Position numbers and translations under genes: made by a program. Below the pieces are notes generated by a model. It was not told where the DNA came from and searched no databases. It saw only the letters and a program-made list of their open reading frames with translations. A stretch of DNA of 27,932 nt from a virus. The stretch covers positions 1-27,932 of IMG/VR virus record IMGVR_UViG_3300034682_000137. One strand, written 5' to 3'. The stretch's first letter is position 1. The number at the start of each line of letters is the position of its first letter. Below are positions 12,545-21,434 of this stretch, in pieces.

Positions 12545-14446
12545 ATGCGGGCTATGGACCAAAGCACCGCAACCCCACCAGCCACCGAGGCCGCCGTGCC
12601 CGCTGGCTTGCTGCGCAACCTGCAGGACGGCAAGGCCGTGCGCAGCCTGCAGCTGGAGCGTGGCGCCATCAATGAAGAGGCTCGCACCGTCACGTTGGCG
12701 TTTGCCAGCGAAACCCCGGTGGAGCGTTGGTGGGGCAACGAAATTCTGGAATGCAGCACTGCTGCCATGCGCCAAGGTCGTTTGCGCACAGGTGCCAACC
12801 TGCTGTGCGACCACAACACCCGTGATGTGGTGGGCGTTGTCGAGTCTGTCGAGATCGGTGCGGACCGGATTGCCCGCGCCGTGGTGCGCTTTGGGAAAAG
12901 CGCTCGCGCAGAAGAGGTGTGGCAGGACGTGAAAGACGGCATTCGCCGCAACGTCTCTGTGGGCTACCTCATCCACCGGGCCGTGCTGGTTGAAGAACGC
13001 GATGGGCAGGAAACCTACCGCGTCTCCGACTGGGAGCCCTACGAAATCAGCCTGGTCAGCGTGCCCGCCGATGCCTCGGTGGGTGTCGGCCGCAGCTTGA
13101 GCGGCACACAAGCCCCGGCTGCCCCTGCTGCTGCCAGCACAACCACTTCTCCAACCGAGGAAACCCGAACCATGACTACTGAAGCTACAACTGCCGCGCC
13201 CGCGCAACCCGCTGCACCTGCGCAGCGTGACCACGCCAAGGAAATCGCCACCCTGGGCAAGAGCGTGCCCGGCGGCGTGGAGCTGGCGAACGACGCCATT
13301 CAGCGTGGCCTGACCGTGGACCAGTTCCAGGGTGAGCTGATCCGCCACCTGGCCACGAAGCCCAAGCCCACCGCCGATATCGGCATGACGGATCAGGAAG
13401 TGCGCCGTTTCTCCGTGGTGCGCGCACTGCATGCGCTGGCCAATCCGCTCGATGCCAATGCGCGCAGCGCTGCGGCGTTTGAGTTTGAAGCCTCAGCTGC
13501 TGCTGCCCAGAAGATGGGCAAGCAGGCGCGGGGCCTGATGCTGCCTTACGACGTGGTGCGTGCCTCCGATCTGGTCAAGGGTACTGCCAGCAAGGGCGGC
13601 AACCTGGTGGCAACGGATCTGCTGAGTGGCAGCTTCATCGACCTGCTGCGCAATGCCATGGTGATCAACAACATGGGCGCTGTCACGCTGTCTGGCCTGG
13701 TGGGCGATATCGCCATCCCCAAGCAGACTGGTGCGGCCACTGCTTACTGGGTGGCGGAAGATGGATCGCCCACACAGTCGGGGCAGACCATCGGCCAAGT
13801 GCTGATGTCGCCCAAGACGGTGGGCGCCTTCACGGACATTAGCCGCAAGTTGCTGCTGCAGTCTTCCATCGACGTGGAAGGCATGGTGCAGAACGATTTG
13901 GCCACCGTGCTGGGCCTGGCCATCCAGCAGGCTGGCCTGGTGCATGCAGCTGACCGCCCCAAGGGCATTCTGGGTGGCCACGTTGCCACGCCGACCGTGT
14001 TGGGTGGGACCAATGGTGCTGCACCGACCTGGGAGCACATTGTGGGCCTGGAAACCGCAGTCAGCGTGGCGAACGCCGACGTGGGCACGCTGGCCTACCT
14101 GACCAACGCCAAGGTGCGCGGCAAGCTCAAGACCACCTCCAAGGTCAGCGGCCAGAACGGCTTCATCTGGGAAAACGGCGACACGCCGCTGAACGGCTAC
14201 CGTTGCGCCGTTACCAACGCCATGCCCAGTAATCTGACCAAGGGCACGGCCAACAACTGCTCTGCCGCCATTTTTGGCAATTGGGCAGACCTGGTGATCG
14301 GCATGTGGGGTTCGCTGGACCTGACAGTGGACACCACCACGCTGGGCACCAGCGGCGCCGTGCGCGTGATTGCGCTGCAAGACGTGGACATCGCGGTGCG
14401 CAACACCGAATCGTTCGCCACCTTCGCGGACATCCTGACCGCGTAA
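12545..14446 (+). CDS. Prohead protease / major capsid protein fusion
   Basis: A single 633-residue frame joins two head proteins. Residues about 25-180 are a U35-type prohead protease with catalytic His90 (LLCDHNTRDVVG) and Ser138 (NVSVGYLIH), and a third acidic residue near 168 (WEPYEISLVSVPAD). Residues about 185-230 are an Ala/Pro/Thr linker. The rest is an HK97-fold major capsid protein (IAIPKQTGAATAYWVAEDGS, LMSPKTVGAFTDISRKLL, ending in the usual RNTESFATF). Such fusions are known in phages; the protease presumably frees the capsid by self-cleavage. A possible internal start at 13172, with GAGGAAA 8 nt upstream, would make capsid plus linker alone (424 residues). The frame begins upstream at a TTG (12524) inside the stem-loop; ATG 12545 or 12554 is preferred. 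Confidence 0.9.
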   Translation: MRAMDQSTATPPATEAAVPAGLLRNLQDGKAVRSLQLERGAINEEARTVTLAFASETPVERWWGNEILECSTAAMRQGRLRTGANLLCDHNTRDVVGVVESVEIGADRIARAVVRFGKSARAEEVWQDVKDGIRRNVSVGYLIHRAVLVEERDGQETYRVSDWEPYEISLVSVPADASVGVGRSLSGTQAPAAPAAASTTTSPTEETRTMTTEATTAAPAQPAAPAQRDHAKEIATLGKSVPGGVELANDAIQRGLTVDQFQGELIRHLATKPKPTADIGMTDQEVRRFSVVRALHALANPLDANARSAAAFEFEASAAAAQKMGKQARGLMLPYDVVRASDLVKGTASKGGNLVATDLLSGSFIDLLRNAMVINNMGAVTLSGLVGDIAIPKQTGAATAYWVAEDGSPTQSGQTIGQVLMSPKTVGAFTDISRKLLLQSSIDVEGMVQNDLATVLGLAIQQAGLVHAADRPKGILGGHVATPTVLGGTNGAAPTWEHIVGLETAVSVANADVGTLAYLTNAKVRGKLKTTSKVSGQNGFIWENGDTPLNGYRCAVTNAMPSNLTKGTANNCSAAIFGNWADLVIGMWGSLDLTVDTTTLGTSGAVRVIALQDVDIAVRNTESFATFADILTA

Positions 14447-14452
14447 GCCGCC

Positions 14453-14743
14453 ATGCTGCAGCTCATCACCGCGCCCTTCTTCAACACCCAGCACTTTGCC
14501 CAGGTGGCAGTGCTGGGTGGGGTGACCGTTCACGGCATTTTTGATGATGCCTATGCGGTGGGCGAGGTGGGTGAGCTTGGCATGGGCACCTCCAAGCCTA
14601 CCTTGCTGCTGCCAAGCAGCCAGGTGCCGGTCAATGTGCGTGGCATGACGGCCCAGGTTGATGGACAGCACTTCACGGTGGAAGACGCGCAGGCCGATGG
14701 CACTGGCTTGACGCTGCTGATCCTGGAGGTGCTGCATGCCTGA
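14453..14743 (+). CDS. Head-tail connector, lambda gpFII-like
   Basis: The 96-residue protein starts MLQLITAPFFNTQHFAQVAV and ends in a beta-rich segment (VRGMTAQVDGQHFTVEDAQA ... LTLLILEVLH). Small size, beta content and the phrase HFTV-D-x-x-x-D-G-x-G-x-T-L match the gpFII family, which docks the finished tail onto the filled head. It begins 6 bp after the capsid gene and overlaps the next gene by 8 bp. Confidence 0.7.
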   Translation: MLQLITAPFFNTQHFAQVAVLGGVTVHGIFDDAYAVGEVGELGMGTSKPTLLLPSSQVPVNVRGMTAQVDGQHFTVEDAQADGTGLTLLILEVLHA

Positions 14744-15188
14744 TGTCGCACCCGTGCGTTCTACCGCCTTTGCCCGGGCCGTCAAGGCTGCTCAGCAGCA
14801 GCTGCAGGCAGCCGGGGTCAGCCCCAACGTTTTCCGCAACCGCGCCCGCGTGGTCCCCAAAGACATGCCTACCGCTGTTGTAGTGCGCGTGCGCACTGCG
14901 CGCAGTGATGCTGCAGCCGGGGTCAATAGCTGGAGCATTTGGAACACGGCGCTGGATGTGGAGTTGTATGCGCGCGCCCGGGTTGGCCTGGATGTAGAGG
15001 ACGCGCTGGATGCACTGCTGGCAGACGCTAGCGCGGCATTGCTGGCGGACGCCACCCTGGGCCGCACTGTGGGTGGGCTGCAGCTTGCTGGTGTTGATTG
15101 GGACTACGACGTGGACGGCGAGAAAACCGCCTGTGCCACAGCTAGCTTTTTGGTTCGGCACGCCGCTGGTGCCGCAAGTTTGATTTGA
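14736..15188 (+). CDS. Tail terminator, lambda gpU-like
   Basis: The 150-residue protein has a helical start and a beta-rich core (MPTAVVVRVRTARSDA, WNTALDVELYAR) with a long helix (VEDALDALLADASAALLADA), then VGGLQLAGVDWDYDVDGEKTA. This order is typical of gpU-type tail terminators, which cap the tail tube at its final length. Position between connector and tube protein agrees. Slightly longer than lambda gpU (131 residues). Confidence 0.65.
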   Translation: MPDVAPVRSTAFARAVKAAQQQLQAAGVSPNVFRNRARVVPKDMPTAVVVRVRTARSDAAAGVNSWSIWNTALDVELYARARVGLDVEDALDALLADASAALLADATLGRTVGGLQLAGVDWDYDVDGEKTACATASFLVRHAAGAASLI

Positions 15189-15202
15189 CGAAAGGGGTAG
15201 TT

Positions 15203-15862
15203 ATGGACCCGATTTTTTGGACGAATGTTGGCGTTTCTGTCTCTACGGCAGTGAGCGCAGCAATCAGCATCACCGACATCAGCAAGGCTGCAGAGGGTGT
15301 GTGCACCTATGAGGGTACGGCGCCTGAGGGGCTGGTGGATGGAGCGGTGCTGTGGATCAAGGAGGTCAACGGCATGATTGAGCTGCAAGACCGTGCCTTT
15401 ATCGTGGATGCGCTCAACACCACGGCCAAGACCTTCAAGCTCAAGGGCGAGGACACCTCCGACTACACGGCGTTGGTGGGTAATGCCAGCGCGGTGGTTG
15501 CCACCATGGGGGCATCGTTCCGCAGTATTCAGGACGTGAGTGCCAGCGGCGGCGACTTTGAGAAAGCCGATGTGACCACCATCCATAGCCTGCTGCGCAA
15601 GCGCCGTGCCACGGTGGCCAACCCTGTGACCTTCAGCTTCACCAATCTGTTTGACTTGGGCGACCCCGGCTTCAAGGAATGCGTGAAGGCCCACCGTTCC
15701 AAGAGCAACCGCGTGGTGATGTTCAGCTTTGGCACTGGCCCCAAGATTCTGGCAGTGGGCGCCCCTGCAGCTACTGGCGTGCCAACTGGCCAGGCCCAGG
15801 GCGTGGTGCAAACCCCGGTCGAGGTGGAATGCCAAGGCATGCCCACTCCTGTGGCAGCGTAA
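15203..15862 (+). CDS. Major tail tube protein, gpV-like
   Basis: The 219-residue protein is the likely tail tube subunit. It is beta-rich and has no signal peptide or membrane segment. Its place after the tail terminator and before the frameshifted chaperone genes is diagnostic in lambda-like phages. The start at 15203 is chosen because AAAGGGG lies 5-6 nt upstream; a longer frame from TTG 15185 adds six residues without support. The C-terminus (GVVQTPVEVECQGMPTPVAA) forms a strand and a loose tail. Lambda gpV has an additional C-terminal Ig domain that is absent here. Confidence 0.75.
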   Translation: MDPIFWTNVGVSVSTAVSAAISITDISKAAEGVCTYEGTAPEGLVDGAVLWIKEVNGMIELQDRAFIVDALNTTAKTFKLKGEDTSDYTALVGNASAVVATMGASFRSIQDVSASGGDFEKADVTTIHSLLRKRRATVANPVTFSFTNLFDLGDPGFKECVKAHRSKSNRVVMFSFGTGPKILAVGAPAATGVPTGQAQGVVQTPVEVECQGMPTPVAA

Positions 15863-15874
15863 GGCGGCAAGCGT

Positions 15875-16225
15875 ATGGCGATCGAGATTCAAATTGATGA
15901 TGCCGTGCGCTTCCCCGTCAAAGGAAAAATCTTTGACGCGGAAGGCCGTGAGCGCGAGTTCCATTTCGAGATGGACATGCAGCGCATGGACCAGGACCAG
16001 TTTGATAAGGAACTCTCTAACGTCCAGATCACTGTGCGGGGCCTGGTCGAGCGCTTGGCCATGGGCTGGGACGGAGTCAAAGCCAAAGACGGGCAGGACG
16101 TGCCCTTCAGCAATGCCGCGCTCAAGCAGCTGCTGCGCATCCCGGGGCTGTGCAACCTGATCTGGGTGGCGTACTGCGAGTTTGCGGGGGCCCGCGCAAA
16201 AAACTCACCGCGCTCGTCCGCCTGA
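15875..16225 (+). CDS. Tail assembly chaperone, gpG-like (unshifted product)
   Basis: The 116-residue protein sits between tube and tape measure genes, the standard place of gpG. The slippery heptamer A AAA AAC at 16198-16204 lies at codons 108-110 (GCA AAA AAC), seven codons before the zero-frame stop, so most ribosomes make this protein and a minority shift to the -1 frame. The sequence is acidic and rich in charge (EREFHFEMDMQRMDQDQFDKE, in part), as usual for chaperones of the tape measure protein. Confidence 0.75.
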   Translation: MAIEIQIDDAVRFPVKGKIFDAEGREREFHFEMDMQRMDQDQFDKELSNVQITVRGLVERLAMGWDGVKAKDGQDVPFSNAALKQLLRIPGLCNLIWVAYCEFAGARAKNSPRSSA

Positions 16226-16617
16226 GCATTGAAGACAGGTTCCGTGATGCCCGCAACCAGCACAACCAGTCATCCAGCCAAGATGCCAGCCATCCGCTGG
16301 CCAAGCTGGCCCAGTTGGTGCCTCAAGCGCAAGCCCATGCAGCGCCTCAGTCTTACAGGCTGTGGCGCTGCAATGCGGTGGTTTGGGGGCACTGGTGCGC
16401 TGTGCAAACCATGTGGCACAGCGACGGCGGCATCCGCACTGGCTTGCGGGTTGCGGATGTGCTGGCCTACCTGGCAGATGTGGCAGGTCTGGCTGCGGAC
16501 GAGCGCGCCAACATCTATGAATTGCTCCAATGTTGTGAGCATGAAGCGCTTGCTGTGTATGCAGAGCAGCGCGAAATCGATGAAAAAGAGCGGGAGCGCA
16601 AAGCCGCTCGGCGTTGA
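15875..16617 (+). CDS. Tail assembly chaperone, gpGT-like -1 frameshift product
   Basis: After the slip at 16204 translation would continue in the -1 frame as LTALVRLSIEDRFRDARNQH and on to the stop at 16617, giving a fusion of about 247 residues. The T part is mixed helical, with a WGHWCAVQTMWH segment and a highly charged end (EQREIDEKERERKAARR). The frame difference (275 nt between the two apparent starts, remainder 2) agrees with -1. The T part has no plausible start of its own: the ATG at 16150 lies inside gpG and lacks a ribosome-binding site. In lambda gpGT links the tape measure to the tube protein. Confidence 0.75.
16198..16204 (+). promoter_or_regulatory. Programmed -1 frameshift slippery site
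   Basis: A AAA AAC read in the gpG frame as (GC)A AAA AAC is a canonical X XXY YYZ heptamer. tRNA re-pairing one base back joins gpG to the downstream frame exactly. I see only a weak 4-bp stem downstream (GCTC/GAGC around 16211-16226), so the stimulating structure, if any, is unclear. Confidence 0.8.
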
Positions 16618-16632
16618 ACCAGGGGGGCGCTG

Positions 16633-19431
16633 ATGCAGCCGATTGGCATTACCTTGGCCCTGGAGGGCACCGCCCAGGTACGACAGGGCCTGCGGGATGT
16701 GCGCACTGACTTGGGTGCACTGGGGCCTGCCAGCCAGACCAGTGCCAGGGCAGCGGCTGCCAGCTTGGGCACCATGAACGCCAGCGCGGCACAAACTGCT
16801 GCCGCTTTGCGCCAGGTGCCCGCGCAGTTCACGGACATTGTGGTCTCACTGCAAAGTGGGCAGGCGCCGTTGACGGTGTTGCTGCAGCAAGGTGGTCAGC
16901 TCAAAGACATGTTTGGCGGCATAGTGCCTGCAGCCAAGGCTTTGGGTGGCTATTTGCTGGGCTTGATCAATCCAGTCACTTTGTTGGCTGGTGGTATTGC
17001 TGCGTTGGGCGTGGCGTACTACCAAGGCTCAAAAGAAATGGACGCCTTTAATCAGGCGTTGCTCATGACTGGTAACCGTGCCGGCACAACTGCTGGCCAG
17101 TTGGCGGATATGGCGCGGGCCTTATCAGGTCAGGGTTACACGCAAAGCGCTGCCTCGGCCGCAATTGCTGAGTTGGCTGGCTCAGGCAAGATTGGCGCTG
17201 AAAACATGGAGCGATTTGCTGCAACGGCTATGGAGCTGGAGCAGCGAGTTGGCATTCCAGTCAAAAACACTGTGAAAGACTTGGTTGAGTTGGGTAAGTC
17301 GCCGGTGGCGGCGTCTGTCAAGCTCAATGAGCAATATGGCTACCTGACAACCGCCACATTGGCCCTGATCAAGGCTTTACAAGACGAAGGCCGTGCAGCA
17401 GACGCTGCTGCGTTAGCGCAAAACGCCTACGCTGACGCCATGACCGTTCGTACCAAGGTCATCACAGATAACTTGGGCTATATCGAGCGTGGGTGGAATG
17501 CCATCACCACGGCGGCGCGCAAAGGTTGGGATGCCATTTTGGGGATTGGGCGGTCTGCCACGCCCGAAGAGAAGCTGGGCGCGGTGCAGTCTGAGATTGC
17601 GAATGTGGAGCGGGCGCTGCTGACAGGTAGTGGCTTTGGTGAGACCGGCGGCGGGGCGGCAACTGGACGGGGTCGTGGTGGTCTTTCTGAGGGCGAGAAA
17701 TCTTTGTTGCGCCAGCGGTTGGCTGGCTTGCGTGAGGAAGAGCAAGCACTACGCTCCAAAACGCAAGCAGAGCAGGCTGCAGCACAGGCTCAGGGAAAGA
17801 ACCAAGCGATTCAAGATGCTGGTATTTCAGCTTTTGACAAGATTGCAGCTGCCAGTGATCGTGCCAAGACCAAGCAAGAGCAGCTCAATGATGCCCTGAC
17901 TGACTACCGTAAAAATCTGGATGCTGTACGTGCTGCACGTGCCTTAGAGACAGACCCCACCAAACTTGCTGCCATCGATGCGCAGCTCAGTCCTGCCCAG
18001 ATTGCTAAGACTGAGGCGGCCATTCGCAAGCAATATGCCGACAAAAGCAGTGGTGGCACGGGCTTGCTGGCTGCAGGGCGCCGCGCAGACTTGTCAGAGC
18101 TGCAGTCTGCATTGCGGCAAGAGCAGGCCTTGCTGGGCCAGCGCAAGCAACAACTGGATATCCAGTACCGGTCTGGACTGGTGACCATGGAGGACTACTA
18201 CCGCCAGCAGCGCGCCTTGATTGAGGAGGGGGCACGGCTGGAGTCCACTGCCTTGCAAGAGCAGCTGCAGCGGCTGGAGCAGGAAAAAACCAAGGGCGTG
18301 GATGCGCTGAATGTGCAGCGGCAGATCACCGATGTACGGGCCAAGTTGGCGTTGCAGCAAATCCAGACGCAAAACGAGCTGGCAGAGGCCGATCAGCGCG
18401 CCACCAAGGCCATCCAGCAGCATGCGGCTGCCATGGCTCAGCTGACCGGAAATTACAACGCCTACGTGATCCAGCTGCAAAACCGTGCTGACTTGCAGGT
18501 GGCCAGCGTTGGCATGGGTCAGGAACGCGCAGGCCGTGAGCAGGGGTTGCTGAGCATCCGTGAGAACTACAGCCAGCAGATGCGCAGCCTGGAGGACCAG
18601 CGCGGCACGGCCAGCAACTGGACGGCAGAGAACGAGGCGTATTTCCAGGAGCGCATGCGTTTGCTCAGGGCGCAGCAAGAGCAGGAAGTGCGCATCTACG
18701 GCGAGACCTACGAGCGCATCGATGCTGCCCGTGGTGTATGGCAGAACGGCGCCATGCGGGCCATGGAAGACTATCTCAGCAGTGCCCGCAATGTAGCCCA
18801 GCAGACTGCGGACGCATTTACTCGCGCCTTTCAAGGGATGGAGGATGCGGGTGTTTCGCTCGTGACCAAATTAAAGGTGGATTGGCGGAGTTTGGGCGAC
18901 AGCATCGTTGCGGACATCACGCGAATCATCATGAAGCAGCAGATCAGCAACGCCATCGGCGTGGCCGGTGGTGGCGGCTCTGGAGGGGGATGGCTTGGCA
19001 GCCTGATTGGTGCCGGCATCGGTTTATTTGGTGGCACGTCGGCCGTCGCTGCTACCGCAAGCGCCATGCCTGGCGATGCGTTGGACAACTTCCTGAACCT
19101 CAAGGGATTGGCCCTCAATGCCAAGGGTGGCGTCTATGCCAGCCCCAGCCTGAGCCTGTACCGCAATCAGGTGCATGACAGCCCCAAGCTGTTTGCCTTT
19201 GCCAAGGGCGCCGGTGTGTTCGCCGAGGCTGGGCCTGAGGCCATCATGCCACTCACCCGCGGGCCTGACGGCAACCTTGGCGTACGCGCCCATGGCGGTG
19301 GTGGCGAATCCAAGAGCCAAACCATCAATGTGCAGGTGCAGATGCCTCAAGGCGCCAACCGATCCACTGCACTTCAGTTTGGCCGCGATGTGGGGCGCCA
19401 AATTCAGACGGCCACAAGCCGCAACGGGTGA
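16633..19431 (+). CDS. Tail tape measure protein, lambda family
   Basis: The 932-residue protein sets tail length and is ejected ahead of DNA. Residues about 60-140 match the conserved TMP region: VPAQFTDIVVSLQSGQAPLTVLLQQGGQLK (in part), then a hydrophobic membrane-active stretch at about 104-129 (LGGYLLGLINPVTLLAGGIA, in part). Residues about 380-720 are long coiled coils rich in Gln, Glu and Ala (QEQLNDALTDYRKNLD; QLQRLEQEKTKG). The end has a Gly-rich hydrophobic patch and the usual GGVYASPSLSLYRNQ ... FAEAGPEAIMPLTR motif that plugs into the tail tip. AGGGGGG lies 5-6 nt upstream of ATG 16633. Shorter than many TMPs, so a relatively short tail is expected. Confidence 0.92.
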   Translation: MQPIGITLALEGTAQVRQGLRDVRTDLGALGPASQTSARAAAASLGTMNASAAQTAAALRQVPAQFTDIVVSLQSGQAPLTVLLQQGGQLKDMFGGIVPAAKALGGYLLGLINPVTLLAGGIAALGVAYYQGSKEMDAFNQALLMTGNRAGTTAGQLADMARALSGQGYTQSAASAAIAELAGSGKIGAENMERFAATAMELEQRVGIPVKNTVKDLVELGKSPVAASVKLNEQYGYLTTATLALIKALQDEGRAADAAALAQNAYADAMTVRTKVITDNLGYIERGWNAITTAARKGWDAILGIGRSATPEEKLGAVQSEIANVERALLTGSGFGETGGGAATGRGRGGLSEGEKSLLRQRLAGLREEEQALRSKTQAEQAAAQAQGKNQAIQDAGISAFDKIAAASDRAKTKQEQLNDALTDYRKNLDAVRAARALETDPTKLAAIDAQLSPAQIAKTEAAIRKQYADKSSGGTGLLAAGRRADLSELQSALRQEQALLGQRKQQLDIQYRSGLVTMEDYYRQQRALIEEGARLESTALQEQLQRLEQEKTKGVDALNVQRQITDVRAKLALQQIQTQNELAEADQRATKAIQQHAAAMAQLTGNYNAYVIQLQNRADLQVASVGMGQERAGREQGLLSIRENYSQQMRSLEDQRGTASNWTAENEAYFQERMRLLRAQQEQEVRIYGETYERIDAARGVWQNGAMRAMEDYLSSARNVAQQTADAFTRAFQGMEDAGVSLVTKLKVDWRSLGDSIVADITRIIMKQQISNAIGVAGGGGSGGGWLGSLIGAGIGLFGGTSAVAATASAMPGDALDNFLNLKGLALNAKGGVYASPSLSLYRNQVHDSPKLFAFAKGAGVFAEAGPEAIMPLTRGPDGNLGVRAHGGGGESKSQTINVQVQMPQGANRSTALQFGRDVGRQIQTATSRNG

Positions 19432-19436
19432 CAGCC

Positions 19437-20048
19437 ATGGCATTTTTTGAGCATTTGTTCCCCGAAGACATCAGCCGTGAGGCGGAGGGTGGCCCCCGGT
19501 TTTTGACCAGCAAGGCCTACGCCTCCGGTGGGCAGCGCATTTCCAATCGGGATGCGGCTTACCCACTGCATGAATACAGCATTACCCACCCCGCCAGAAC
19601 GCAGCAAGAGTTTGAAGCGCTGCGTGCATTTTTCTATGTGGTGGGTGGGGATGCGGACGCCTTCCGCTTTAAGGACTGGTCTGATTTCCGGGCGACCACC
19701 GGCAACACCACGGCCACGCCGGTGGCTGGTGTGGCCAATGCCTGGCAGCTGTGCCGAACCTACACCTTCGGTTCGCGCCAGTTTGTGCGCCCCATCTACA
19801 AGCTGACCACTGGCAGCAAGGTGTATCGGGTACGAAGTGGAGCGCAATCCGTGTTGGAGATCACGCCAGATGTGAACACGGGTCGCGCAGTGATTGCAGG
19901 TCACCAGGCTGGGGATGCCTATGTGTGGTCTGGAGAGTTCCATGTGCCTGTGGCCTTTAAAGACCCATCAGCGATGTGGCGTGTTCTGGGTGGCCCGCAA
20001 CTGATCACCGAGTGGGTCAGCATCGAGCTGGAAGAGGTGCGCCTATGA
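19437..20048 (+). CDS. DUF2460 distal tail protein
   Basis: The 203-residue protein (MAFFEHLFPEDISREAEGGP ...) has the DUF2460 pattern: the RNAAYPLHEY-like segment SNRDAAYPLHEYSI, EFEALRAFFYVVGGDADAFRFKDWSDF (in part) and IYKLTTGSKVYRV. Family members form the distal ring of the tail in gene transfer agents and some siphoviruses. Two starts are possible: ATG 19437, used here, and GTG 19428, which overlaps the tape measure stop (GTGA). It overlaps the next gene by 4 bp (ATGA). Confidence 0.85.
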   Translation: MAFFEHLFPEDISREAEGGPRFLTSKAYASGGQRISNRDAAYPLHEYSITHPARTQQEFEALRAFFYVVGGDADAFRFKDWSDFRATTGNTTATPVAGVANAWQLCRTYTFGSRQFVRPIYKLTTGSKVYRVRSGAQSVLEITPDVNTGRAVIAGHQAGDAYVWSGEFHVPVAFKDPSAMWRVLGGPQLITEWVSIELEEVRL

Positions 20049-21001
20049 AGACCATCCCCGCAGCCCTGCAGGCCCACTACGACAGCGGCAGCCTGTGCAT
20101 GGCGTCCGCCCTGCTGATCCGCCGGGTGGACGGCCAGGTCTATGCCTTCACCAGCCACGACCTGCCCCTGGTGATGGATGTCACGCCCTGGGGCGTGGAC
20201 GCGCTGGAGCAGGTGTTTGACTGCAAGCAGGGGCTGATCGCCAGCGAGGTGGTCAGCAGCTCGGGCTTCAACGTCGACAACCTGGAGATCACCACGCTCG
20301 ATGACGGCAGCCTGTTCGTGCGCGAAGAGGTGCTGGCCGGCATGTGGCAGAACGCCGAATTCTGGCTGTTTCGCTACCGCTGGGATGTGCTGCTGCCCAC
20401 GATTGCCAACGATGTGGAAGTCCTGATGCGCGGCTGGCTGGGTGAAGTCACCCTGGGCAGCGCCACCATCACTGTGGAGATGCGTGGGCTCAAGCAAAAG
20501 CTGCAGCAGTCCGTGGGCATCGTCTCGCAAAAGACCTGCCGCAGCCGCCTGGGGGCGGTGGGGCTGGGCCAGTGCAACCGGGATCTGGCGGACCACACCC
20601 ATGCCGTGGTCGTGACCGCAGTGACCGACAAGCGCAGCTTTGTGATCGCCCAGCTGCCGGTGCAGCCTCCGCCAGACCCGGATGCCCTGCCAGGTGATCC
20701 CTTGCCTGAGCCGGTGCAGCCGCCCCCGTTTCTAGATGACTACCTGGGTGAGGGGCTGCTGACCTGGCTGACCGGTGCCAATGCGGGCCTGACGCAAAAG
20801 GTGCGCACGCACACCGCTGCAGGCGCCGTCACCCTGGTGCTGCCCATGGTGCTGCCCGTGGCCGTGGGTGACACCCTGACCGCCGTGGCCGGCTGCCGCA
20901 AGCGCCTGACCGAGGACTGCCAAGCCAAGTTTGGCAACGCCATCAATTTCCAGGGCGAGCCCCACCGGCCCAGCCCTGACACCCTGACCCAGCCCGTATG
21001 A
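20045..21001 (+). CDS. DUF2163 / BR0599 baseplate hub protein with four-cysteine cluster site
   Basis: The 318-residue protein combines an N-terminal DUF2163 region (residues about 15-160) and a C-terminal phage BR0599 domain (about 220-310; EGLLTWLTGANAGLTQKV, LTAVAGCRKRLTEDCQAKFG). Four cysteines, Cys165 (KTCRSR), Cys177 (GQCNRD), Cys284 (AGCRKR) and Cys292 (EDCQAK), are placed as in tail hub proteins of gene transfer agents and lambda gpL, which hold an iron-sulfur cluster. A proline-rich loop (VQPPPDPDALPGDPLPEPVQ) separates the two Cys pairs. It should form the tail hub with the next two genes, both overlapping by ATGA or lying within a few bases. Confidence 0.88.
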   Translation: MKTIPAALQAHYDSGSLCMASALLIRRVDGQVYAFTSHDLPLVMDVTPWGVDALEQVFDCKQGLIASEVVSSSGFNVDNLEITTLDDGSLFVREEVLAGMWQNAEFWLFRYRWDVLLPTIANDVEVLMRGWLGEVTLGSATITVEMRGLKQKLQQSVGIVSQKTCRSRLGAVGLGQCNRDLADHTHAVVVTAVTDKRSFVIAQLPVQPPPDPDALPGDPLPEPVQPPPFLDDYLGEGLLTWLTGANAGLTQKVRTHTAAGAVTLVLPMVLPVAVGDTLTAVAGCRKRLTEDCQAKFGNAINFQGEPHRPSPDTLTQPV

Positions 21002-21432
21002 CCACCCTCCAAGCACAAGACATTTTGGCGGCCGCGCGCAGCTGCCTGGACACGCCGTACCACCACCAGGCGCGCAAGCCCGGGGTGGGCCTGGACTGCG
21101 TGGGCCTGGTGGTGTGCGTGGGCCATGCCGTGGGTGGCCTGCCCGCTGGGTTCGATGTGCGCGGCTACAGCCGCAACCCGGACGGCTTTTCTTTGATGCA
21201 CCACCTTGAAGAGCAGCTCACGCGGGTGGAGCGTGCGGACATGCGCCCTGGCGACGTGGTGTGTGTGGAGTTTGACAAGTGGCCGCAGCACATTGGTGTG
21301 CTGGGCGACTACGTGCACGGTGGCTTGTCCATCATCCACGCCAGCAATGCTGCTGGGCGGGTCATTGAGACACGGCTTTTGTTCAGTGCGGCCATGCGGT
21401 TTGTGGCGGCGTTTCGGTATCGGGTGGAGTAG
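20998..21432 (+). CDS. NlpC/P60 family tail peptidase
   Basis: The 144-residue protein is a cysteine peptidase of the NlpC/P60 group, with catalytic Cys34 in GLDCVGLV, His98 in WPQHIGVL and a third polar residue likely at His114 in IIHASN. The segment RPGDVV (83-88) is also typical. Tail-tip members cut peptidoglycan crosslinks during entry, or are structural remnants. The place between DUF2163 and gpJ-like proteins is standard in gene transfer agents. Its start overlaps the hub stop (ATGA). The lambda homologue gpK carries an additional JAMM domain that is absent here. Confidence 0.88.
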   Translation: MTTLQAQDILAAARSCLDTPYHHQARKPGVGLDCVGLVVCVGHAVGGLPAGFDVRGYSRNPDGFSLMHHLEEQLTRVERADMRPGDVVCVEFDKWPQHIGVLGDYVHGGLSIIHASNAAGRVIETRLLFSAAMRFVAAFRYRVE

Positions 21433-21434
21433 CC

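Noticed and set aside
16150-16617. Independent gene in the second frame after gpG
   Set aside because: The start lies within gpG without a ribosome-binding site, and the slippery heptamer explains the frame as the T part of a frameshift fusion.
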